From contig WTAY01000091.1 in the NCBI GenBank assembly GCA_013139345.1, positions 1 to 32,418 on the forward strand: DNA of 32,418 bases, given 5' to 3'. Below the pieces are notes generated by a model. That model saw only the letters and a program-made list of their open reading frames with translations. It ran no database searches and had not been told where the DNA came from. The position numbers and the translations under genes were made by a program. The stretch's first letter is position 1. Each line of letters opens with the position of its first letter. This document shows positions 26,620-32,418 of the stretch, one piece after another. The stretch comes from Methylophaga sp. Lineage in GTDB: Bacteria > Pseudomonadota > Gammaproteobacteria > Nitrosococcales > Methylophagaceae.

Positions 26620-27636
26620 TTATGGCGTAGGAACGCAGTTCAAAATCGCCTGTGTATACGCCCGCGCTAACCAACCGCGTTGCAATTCGTAAATTGGCGT
26701 AAAAAATACTCTATGCGCCACCACCTGATGAAATACTACCGCCACATCTTGTGGCATCAATTCTAGACGACCATCAAGCCATGCAGATACCTTTGCTGCA
26801 CGCACCAACATACTTGTACCTCGAGGCCCCATGCCCGCCACCATCAACTCATCCATTTCAACATCAGGTAGCTGTACACCATACTTTTCTGGATTATGCG
26901 TTGCTCGCCGCAAATGTTCTACAAAGTTTTGCACTGCCTCTCCCGCAGTTACCGCACTTTGAATCATCGGTGCAAACATAGTGAGCGCTTTGAAATCAAG
27001 GTTCCCTGATGTGACCGACTCGATCAGTGTATCTGTATCATGGAACCGACTATCAAATGTCAGTGACTTATGCACCTCGCTATCATCATCAGGGGCAATT
27101 TCTAACTCCATCAAAAAACGATCTCGCGCCGCACCCGGCAACTCAAAGGTTTCTTCTTTTTCTACCGCATTGCGATCAGCAAACACTAATAAATGTGGGA
27201 ATTGATATTCTTTATTAAAAGCCGTAATACTACGCTCAGCCATCACCCGTAACAATAAAGAATGCACTTGCGGACGAGCGCGGTTAATTTCATTAAAAAA
27301 GAAAACGGATAGCTCTTTACCCTGCGATAAAATTGGCCCAGGGTCAACACGTGGCTTGCCATCTTGATCAATGAAAGTGTGATAAATCAAATCTTGAGGC
27401 ATCAAATCAATCGTACCTTCCATTCGTTGATAACCACCACCTAAACCTCGTGAAGCGGCACGTAGAAGAGTGGTTTTCCCCACCCCCACATTGCCTTCAA
27501 GCAATACATGTCCACGAGCAAAAATTGCAATCACTAATGAGCGAATAACAGGCGCCAATCCCAATACAACCCCATTCAACTCTTGTTCATAAGACACAGC
27601 ACGGCTACGCCAATCTTCAAGTATATTTTCCGACAT
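26620..27636 (-). CDS. mxaR: MxaR, MoxR-type AAA+ ATPase
   Basis: MoxR ATPases act as chaperones that mature specific protein complexes; this type serves methanol dehydrogenase. The AAA+ core has Walker A GNVGVGKT at 48-55, Walker B SVFFFNEINRARP, and a sensor region in LLVFADRNAVEKEETFELPGAARDRFLMEL. The ORF track begins 45 bases upstream. I choose the ATG of MSENILEDW because AGGAAG lies four bases before it. At 338 residues it is normal length. It heads the operon mxaRSACKL. The 421 bases before it contain the xoxF terminator, so it must have its own promoter. Confidence 0.92.
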   Translation of the reverse strand: MSENILEDWRSRAVSYEQELNGVVLGLAPVIRSLVIAIFARGHVLLEGNVGVGKTTLLRAASRGLGGGYQRMEGTIDLMPQDLIYHTFIDQDGKPRVDPGPILSQGKELSVFFFNEINRARPQVHSLLLRVMAERSITAFNKEYQFPHLLVFADRNAVEKEETFELPGAARDRFLMELEIAPDDDSEVHKSLTFDSRFHDTDTLIESVTSGNLDFKALTMFAPMIQSAVTAGEAVQNFVEHLRRATHNPEKYGVQLPDVEMDELMVAGMGPRGTSMLVRAAKVSAWLDGRLELMPQDVAVVFHQVVAHRVFFTPIYELQRGWLARAYTQAILNCVPTP

Positions 27637-27978
27637 AGAACTTCCTACAATTTTATAAAATAGCTTAGCTATAATTATCACTCGAAAACCAGTTATTTAT
27701 ACAGGGAGTAACTCCTTAAATATAAAACTAAAGGGAAAAATATGGGATTAAGACCTCACTTACCATCCGTGTCTATTAATTTCGCCATAATAGCCATATC
27801 CTCCTCTCCCTATGCAGAAAACATAATCCAGAATCTCCGATAGCGTGGCTATACCCATAATCAATGAATATAAACTACGCCTGCAGGATGGCAGGGAAAC
27901 CGAAGATATTAACCGTCACGTTAAGTTTTCCGCTTGCTTTGGCTGGGGCCCACAACAAGGTTTTACCCTGATTTTAAA
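27637..27978. other. Intergenic gap between xoxF and mxaR, no supported gene
   Basis: This stretch should hold the mxaR promoter on the minus strand; GATAAT and TATAAA sequences occur, but I see no clear -35 partner. A short palindrome, GGAGTtACTCC, lies near 27705. Two small ORFs are present: 33 codons on + (27742-27843) and 32 codons on - (27858-27760, with CIGRGGYGYYGEINRHG), neither convincingly coding. A fragment of the TATATACCC repeat lies at 27850-27868. mxaF operons normally have mxaJ, mxaG and mxaI immediately before mxaR; none is detectable here. Confidence 0.5.
27850..27868 (+). repeat. Fragment of the TATATACCC end module
   Basis: Tatacccataatcaatgaa differs at one of 19 bases from the reverse complement of the module at 101-127. 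The adjoining sequence does not match either repeat body, so it looks like a remnant. Confidence 0.45.
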
Positions 27979-28011
27979 CAAAAAAAAGCCCGACACATAT
28001 GCCGAGCTTTC
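27979..28011 (-). terminator. Rho-independent terminator of xoxF
   Basis: On the minus strand AAGCTCGGCA-tatg-TGTCGGGCTT forms a ten-pair stem, including two G-U pairs, followed by seven or more T's, about 50 bases after the xoxF stop. The wobble pairs only work in the minus-strand RNA, which fixes its direction. Confidence 0.88.
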
Positions 28012-28057
28012 TTTATTACGATTTATGTATTAAATAATATTAATACATAAGGGTATT

Positions 28058-29836
28058 TTACAGGCTAAATACGCTTAAAACACCACCTAAGTTAGTCCAG
28101 CTAGATAGCGCTTTGTAAGCACCTACCGCACCTAGACCATCAGAGTCATTTTCTAAGCTAGGAATAGCCATACCGATACCAGCCCAACCACCTACACCAG
28201 AAAGGATAGAGATGTACTGCTTACCTTCATGTTTGTAAGTATTCACATTACCGATGATACCTGATGCTGTTTTGAATCTCCAAAGCTCACGACCTGATTG
28301 TGCATCTACCGCTTTAATGTAACCTTCTAATGTACCGTAGAAAACAACATCAGTAGCAGTCGCTAGAGCACCAGACCATGCTGAGAAACGTTCTGGGTTA
28401 GACCAAACGATCTTACCAACACGTGCATCCCAAGCGATGAAGTTACCTAGGTGTGTACCACCTGGCGCTGGGTACATGTTTAATGTCGCACCAACATAAG
28501 GTTGACCTGATGTAAATTCAACTTCAAATGGTTCGTAATCCATACATACGTGGTTTGTTGGCACATAATGCAAACCAGTACGTGGGGAGTAAGCAGCTGG
28601 TTGCTGATCTTTAGAACCTAACGCAGCAGGACAAATACCTGTTGTGTTAACGTCTGCGCCATTACGATGTGTTGAATATTTAGCGACACGATCATGAAGA
28701 CCTGTTTTAAGGCTAACACCGTTAGACCAGTTAACAGCTGGATCAAATTTCTCAGCAACTAATAATTCACCACTTACGCGATCAAGAGTGTAACCAAACC
28801 CGTTACGATCGAAATGTACAACCGTTTTACGCATTTTTCCTTTCACTTTTTGATCTTGCAAAATAACTTCATTCACACCATCATAATCCCACTCATCATG
28901 AGGCGTCATTTGGTAGATCCATTTAGCAGCACCGGTGTCTAAATCACGTCCCCAAAGAGACATTGTCCACTTGTTATCACCAGGACGTTGAGCTGGATTC
29001 CACGTTGATGGGTTACCGTTACCGTAATAGAACATGTTCAAATCAGGATCGTAAGAATACCAACCCCATGTTGTACCACCACCGATTTTCCATTGGTCGC
29101 CTTTCCACGTTTTCAAAGAAGAATCTTTGCCAACTGGTTTCAACATAGACATTGTTTTCTTCGGATCAACAATCATTTCATCATCAGGACCAACGCCGTA
29201 GGCAGTCCATGCTTCTTTACCATCTAAGCCATACGCTTTAACGTAACCACGTACACCAAACTCACCACCAGAAACACCTACTAGCACTTTATCTTTAAAT
29301 ACATGTGCTGCACCCGTTGAAGTAGCGCCTCGTGTTGCAGTGTCACGCTTGTGAGACCAAATTGGCGCCCCCGTGTTCATATCTAAAGCAACTAATACTG
29401 TATCAGCTTGTGCTAAGAAGATTTTACCATCACCATACGCTAAACCACGGTTAACAGTGTCACAACACATCACTGGAACAGTTTCGTCGTAGTCTTGTTT
29501 TGGTTCATATTTCCATTTTATTGCGCCGTCGTTGTTTAAATCTAAAGCGAAAACGATGTTTGGAAATGCAGTGTGAACATACATAGTACCGTCGATAACA
29601 AGTGCGTTACCTTCATGACCACGCAAAACACCTGTTGAGAATGTCCACGCCATTTTCAAATCAGCAACGTTGTCTTTAGTGATTTGAGCGAGCTTGCTGT
29701 AACGTTGGTTATTGTAATTACCAGCAGCAGATACCCAGTTATTTTCATTTTCTTGCATTGTACGAATTTCATCAGCCACTGCTACATTTGTAGCCGCCAA
29801 TGTCATCATCGCAATTGATAGTGCTTTCAGCTTCAT
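28058..29836 (-). CDS. xoxF: Lanthanide-type PQQ methanol dehydrogenase XoxF
   Basis: XoxF oxidises methanol (to formaldehyde or formate) in the periplasm with PQQ and a lanthanide ion, passing electrons to a c-type cytochrome. A signal peptide (1-21, ...ATNVAVA) precedes an eight-bladed propeller of 592 residues in total. Visible active-site features are the adjacent cysteines CC at 124-125, Glu192 in GGEFGVRG, Asn275 in GNGNPSTWN, and the pair Asp317 and Asp319 in [10 protein letters not shown]. The second Asp marks the lanthanide enzymes; calcium MxaF has Ala there. The ATG follows AAAGGAATAACT. It has a private terminator, and the leader contains two inverted repeats. No xoxG or xoxJ lies beside it. 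The assignment to XoxF rather than MxaF is firm; the clade is not determined. Confidence 0.96.
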   Translation of the reverse strand: MKLKALSIAMMTLAATNVAVADEIRTMQENENNWVSAAGNYNNQRYSKLAQITKDNVADLKMAWTFSTGVLRGHEGNALVIDGTMYVHTAFPNIVFALDLNNDGAIKWKYEPKQDYDETVPVMCCDTVNRGLAYGDGKIFLAQADTVLVALDMNTGAPIWSHKRDTATRGATSTGAAHVFKDKVLVGVSGGEFGVRGYVKAYGLDGKEAWTAYGVGPDDEMIVDPKKTMSMLKPVGKDSSLKTWKGDQWKIGGGTTWGWYSYDPDLNMFYYGNGNPSTWNPAQRPGDNKWTMSLWGRDLDTGAAKWIYQMTPHDEWDYDGVNEVILQDQKVKGKMRKTVVHFDRNGFGYTLDRVSGELLVAEKFDPAVNWSNGVSLKTGLHDRVAKYSTHRNGADVNTTGICPAALGSKDQQPAAYSPRTGLHYVPTNHVCMDYEPFEVEFTSGQPYVGATLNMYPAPGGTHLGNFIAWDARVGKIVWSNPERFSAWSGALATATDVVFYGTLEGYIKAVDAQSGRELWRFKTASGIIGNVNTYKHEGKQYISILSGVGGWAGIGMAIPSLENDSDGLGAVGAYKALSSWTNLGGVLSVFSL

Positions 29837-29876
29837 AGTTATTCCTTTCTATGTCTTAATTATTAATCGTCAGTGA

Positions 29877-29914
29877 TATGTGTATAAATTCACATAGTCA
29901 CGCGAACTGTGACT
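29877..29914 (-). promoter_or_regulatory. Two adjacent inverted repeats in the xoxF leader
   Basis: TATGTG-N8-CACATA (29877-29896) is joined to AGTCAC-N7-GTGACT (29896-29914), 41-78 bases before the xoxF ATG. They could be operators for a dimeric regulator or hairpins in the 5' leader. No confident -35/-10 pair was found. A further weaker stem, AGCTCC-N11-GGAGCT, lies at 29948-29970. The rest of 29837-30052 has no gene. Confidence 0.45.
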
Positions 29915-30052
29915 TTATCCCGAACGCCACTTTGAAGCACTAGGAGGAGCTCCCCTTGTGAGTAGGAGCTTCTCCCATCATCATTAAGAACAGATACTAG
30001 AATATGATTCCTCTTCTTCCTAGATCCTTATAGCAGAAGCGATAACAACTAT

Positions 30053-31084
30053 TTATGGCACAATGTCAGCGTCCAACTCATCGAAGTTATAACGGTCTAT
30101 TTGCACAAAGCCACCATCTTTCATTTCGGGAACTTTATGAATTCTAACCTCACCAACACGAATACTGCCGTCATCATCATTTAGCCAAAAATCAATATCA
30201 TAGTATTCGTTTGTACTGCCATGCTTACGAAAATCTGTGCAGGCAAAGTAACGGCCATCTTCTATAAGTCGTCGTACAGGTTGATGCACACCGACAAACT
30301 CTAAGCTGATGGTCTCACCTGTTTTTTCGTCTGTAAGGATGTATTCACCCTTACTTTGAAGACGTTGTTCAAGCACATTTGTTTCAATCGCTGAAATCAC
30401 TTCCCATGCTTTTTTTTCCTCTGATTCACCAGGGTGCTCTGACGCAGGGATCCACCACCAAGGACGAGGGTCTCTCATCCAAGTAACCCATTTACCCTCA
30501 TAGCGTCTAGGTGCTTTATAAATCCGCTCTTCCATCACAATTAACTGTCCATTTTCAGGTTTCACCCAAAAATCAATCAGATACTTTTTATTATCATCGC
30601 CTTCTAAATGGAATTTCACACTCGGGAAATAACCATAGCCATGTAACCGTCGAGCGAAATCAATCTCATCGTATATTAACGCAAGGTCTCGCCCGAGAAT
30701 GGCATCTCGTAAAGGAAATGAACCACCATGTGATCGCGCTTTATCCGTAATATAATGATCAATAAATTTGTTCACATCCTTTGTCGAAAATAAGCCCATT
30801 TGACCTTGTGTTTTTTTCAGGCTATTAACGGCATAAAACGCTTTCGCTCGCTCCACATTTCTAGCGGAGTCTCCGATGAATACTGATTTTGCATCCTCAC
30901 TCTGGAAACAATAGGTTTTGCTATCATCGCTCTGCCATATAACATCACAATCTGTCTTAATAACTTTGCCTTCAGCCAAGCCCATAACACACAAGCCACC
31001 AAATTCTGCACCGTCAATATCTCCAGCATGACTGGAGCTTATCAAACCACATAGTAATAATATATTAAGTAATAGTATTCTCAT
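30053..31084 (-). CDS. Exported YHS-like domain protein with duplicated C-terminal module
   Basis: I do not recognise a named family for the whole 343-residue protein. A signal peptide (1-20, ...SSSHA) is followed by a YHS-like metal-binding region (about 28-84), with Cys32, Cys46 and Cys59 in GGLCVMGLAEG, TDCDVIW and KTYCFQSEDAK. The remainder holds two related units (about 146-192 and 270-319). They share RRL...G.YF....F...G....Y.IDFW......G.i.v.E.RI.K.P, joined by a tryptophan-rich linker (DPRPWWWIP). It lies 216 bases upstream of xoxF in the same direction and after a terminator that follows the beta-propeller gene. A periplasmic metal-handling or XoxF-associated role is a guess from the YHS domain and position. 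Confidence 0.75.
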   Translation of the reverse strand: MRILLLNILLLCGLISSSHAGDIDGAEFGGLCVMGLAEGKVIKTDCDVIWQSDDSKTYCFQSEDAKSVFIGDSARNVERAKAFYAVNSLKKTQGQMGLFSTKDVNKFIDHYITDKARSHGGSFPLRDAILGRDLALIYDEIDFARRLHGYGYFPSVKFHLEGDDNKKYLIDFWVKPENGQLIVMEERIYKAPRRYEGKWVTWMRDPRPWWWIPASEHPGESEEKKAWEVISAIETNVLEQRLQSKGEYILTDEKTGETISLEFVGVHQPVRRLIEDGRYFACTDFRKHGSTNEYYDIDFWLNDDDGSIRVGEVRIHKVPEMKDGGFVQIDRYNFDELDADIVP

Positions 31085-31099
31085 CGTTATTCTCCTAAT

Positions 31100-31126
31100 A
31101 AAAAAGCCCCTTCAAATGAAGAGGCT
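31100..31126 (-). terminator. Rho-independent terminator after the beta-propeller gene
   Basis: On the minus strand AGCCTCTTC-att-TGAAGGGGCT with a T-run lies 12 bases after the stop of the upstream gene and about 16 bases before the ATG of the YHS protein. The two genes therefore appear to be separately expressed, or linked by read-through. Confidence 0.85.
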
Positions 31127-31137
31127 CTAATTGGCTC

Positions 31138-32106
31138 CTAAGGGATATACACACCCCAAGGCATCTGCCCAACAGATATCGTTTCTATCACCTCTAACGT
31201 AGAGGTATCAATCACGGACACACTATTAGAACGTCCATTAGCCACATAAAGTTTAGAGTCATCTGATGTTAAGCCCATATTCCAAGGTCGCTCTCCAACG
31301 GGAATGCTCTTAATAACAAAGTCACCTTCTGTATCAATAACATCAACCGTATGAGATTTACCCGCAGAGATATACACTCGCTTACCATCGGATGACACTT
31401 TGACACCATTTGAGCGTTCCCCCGTATTAACCGCAGTCTCAAATGTCCAATCAATCGTGTTCCAAACCTCAGTGACATTTGCACTTTCATTGGCAACATA
31501 TAGCTTCAATCCATCAGGTGAAAACCCCATACCCCTAGGATGACCAGCCGCAGGTAATGTTCTGATAATTCTTGGATTGATAGCATCAATCACATCAATT
31601 GAATCTGAACCTTCTTGGCTGGCAACAACAACTTTACCATCGGGTGAGTAAACACAATGTTCAGGTGCATCTCCCATTACTTTAATCGATGCTGTTATTT
31701 TAAAGCTGGCAACATCAATGAAAGAAACGGTCGCCGCCCCCTCTTCACATACCACCAATGTTTTGCCATCAGGTGAAATATCTAAGCCTTCTGTGCCTTC
31801 ACCAACTTCAATTTTATTTACTATTTGACGGCTTGTAAGATCAAGCTGAATCAACTCAGCGTCATCGGCATCAACCACATATAAATACTGGCCTGCATGA
31901 CCAATAACCGTCGCATTAATTTCCTCACCTAAACGACCTGAAGCAGGGAGTTTTCCAACGACTTTATCCGTTGCCGTATTAATCAACGAAATAGTGGCAT
32001 CTTTTTCATTAATTGCATAAGCAATCTCGCCCTGCATCGACGTCACAGGCATGCTTTGACATGCTGATAGTGCCAATGCCAAGGGTAATAATTTAAATAG
32101 TTTCAT
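31138..32106 (-). CDS. YVTN-type beta-propeller lipoprotein, PQQ-catabolism associated
   Basis: A repeat protein of 322 residues with a lipoprotein signal (MKLFKLLPLALALSAC, lipobox LSAC, Cys16), probably anchored to a membrane facing the periplasm. About seven repeats of some 42 residues carry the YVTN pattern, for example LYVVDADDAELIQLDL, LYVANESANVTEVWNT and LYVANGRSNSVSVIDT. They form a beta-propeller without enzyme motifs. Proteins of this kind are often found beside PQQ-dependent dehydrogenases and are annotated as PQQ-dependent catabolism-associated; their role is unknown, perhaps scaffolding. The ATG follows AAAGGAAATCTG. Its promoter region directly abuts the repeat module at 32145. 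Confidence 0.85.
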   Translation of the reverse strand: MKLFKLLPLALALSACQSMPVTSMQGEIAYAINEKDATISLINTATDKVVGKLPASGRLGEEINATVIGHAGQYLYVVDADDAELIQLDLTSRQIVNKIEVGEGTEGLDISPDGKTLVVCEEGAATVSFIDVASFKITASIKVMGDAPEHCVYSPDGKVVVASQEGSDSIDVIDAINPRIIRTLPAAGHPRGMGFSPDGLKLYVANESANVTEVWNTIDWTFETAVNTGERSNGVKVSSDGKRVYISAGKSHTVDVIDTEGDFVIKSIPVGERPWNMGLTSDDSKLYVANGRSNSVSVIDTSTLEVIETISVGQMPWGVYIP

Positions 32107-32144
32107 TCAGATTTCCTTTTTTATAAAAATAAAGTGCAAGCTCG

Positions 32145-32172
32145 TATATACCCATAATCATTCAAAGTGCAG
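32145..32172 (+). repeat. TATATACCC end module, copy at the right edge
   Basis: Tatatacccataatcattca... matches the module at 32290-32317 at 24 of 28 positions, in direct orientation. It lies immediately upstream of the beta-propeller gene and could contribute to its promoter. Confidence 0.7.
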
Positions 32173-32182
32173 TTTTTTTACT

Positions 32183-32256
32183 CGTCATCCCAGCATGCTT
32201 TTAGCTGGGATCTGCTTAAGGCAATAGATTCTCGATAAGAGCATTCGAGAATGACG
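32183..32256 (+). repeat. CGTCAT-ended inverted repeat, right copy
   Basis: It begins CGTCATCCC and ends GAATGACG, with internal hairpins CCCAGC...GCTGGG and ATTCTCGA-N9-TCGAGAAT. The architecture equals that of 9-88, although the interior differs. With the module at 32145 it forms a composite like that at 9-127, in the opposite orientation. Confidence 0.65.
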
Positions 32257-32289
32257 GGAGTTCTAGGATCTTCACCTTCAAGGGATGGG

Positions 32290-32418
32290 TATATACCCGT
32301 TATCATTCAAGATGCAGGTTTTCCCCATTAATCCTTAATTTTATCTCCTCACCCCAACCCTCTCCAACAGGAGAGGGAGTTTTAGCTCCTTCTCCCTTGA
32401 GGGAGAAGGTTGGGATGA
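32290..32418 (+). repeat. Dispersed palindromic repeat, partner of 6658-6777
   Basis: It starts with the TATATACCC module and continues through CCTCACCCCAACCCTCTCC to the end of the window, where it may be cut off. It is nearly identical to the reverse complement of 6658-6777, with a short extra segment (around ttttccccat). Confidence 0.85.

Noticed and set aside
27845-28033. 62-codon + ORF between xoxF and mxaR
   Set aside because: It runs through the xoxF terminator (the lysine run and following codons are the hairpin) and lacks a good ribosome site.
28058-29836. Possibility that the dehydrogenase is calcium-type MxaF, given the mxaRSACKL neighbours
   Set aside because: Residues D317-Y318-D319 in [10 protein letters not shown] carry the extra Asp of lanthanide enzymes. 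MxaF has Ala at the second position.
30140-30190. EF-hand-like stretch (DDDGSIRVGE) in the YHS-like protein, which would suggest lanmodulin-like metal binding
   Set aside because: Position 1 of the loop is Leu rather than Asp, the surroundings look like beta strands, and the equivalent stretch in the first unit (PENGQLIVME) lacks the acidic ligands. A beta-turn is more likely.

Overview
The window looks like chromosomal DNA of a methylotrophic gammaproteobacterium, most like Methylophaga and its relatives. The reasons are an AT-leaning composition, a PQQ methanol dehydrogenase of the lanthanide (XoxF) type, a complete mxaRSACKL accessory set, a SoxC-type sulfite/sulfane dehydrogenase, and typical gammaproteobacterial housekeeping genes. 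The genus is inferred; no 16S or similar marker lies in the window.

Layout. 1-287: a repeat cluster. 288-6590: housekeeping genes, namely waaA and tadA (+, overlapping), trhP/yegQ (-), mltF and a GGDEF diguanylate cyclase (+). 6591-6813: a dispersed repeat, also found inverted at the right edge of the window. 6814-11379 (-): a System II cytochrome c maturation block, cytochrome c4 then resB, ccsA/resC and dsbA. 11513-16480 (+): engB, a Tat-exported molybdopterin sulfite dehydrogenase with a monohaem cytochrome, and glycogen phosphorylase. 16627-16703: tRNA-Arg(CCG).

16894-32106 is the interesting part. On the + strand are a NarL-type two-component pair, a TonB-dependent receptor whose plug resembles receptors linked to lanthanide uptake, and an exported quinoprotein-associated SoxYZ-like carrier. 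Converging on them from the - strand are a beta-propeller lipoprotein, an exported YHS-domain protein with an internal duplication, xoxF, and mxaRSACKL (a MoxR ATPase, three von Willebrand-type proteins and three small membrane or periplasmic proteins).

How they may work together: XoxF oxidises methanol in the periplasm with PQQ and a lanthanide. The MxaRSACKL set is known for inserting metal into the calcium enzyme MxaFI, but no mxaF, mxaJ, mxaG or mxaI (nor xoxG/xoxJ) is present here. The order xoxF-mxaRSACKL is therefore a hybrid arrangement. The TonB receptor could bring in the metal and the two-component pair could control the switch; both roles are inference. Cytochrome c4 and its maturation system supply general c-type electron carriers. 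Repeats sharing a TATATACCC end flank the window, follow the cyclase gene, and leave a fragment between xoxF and mxaR, which suggests past rearrangement.
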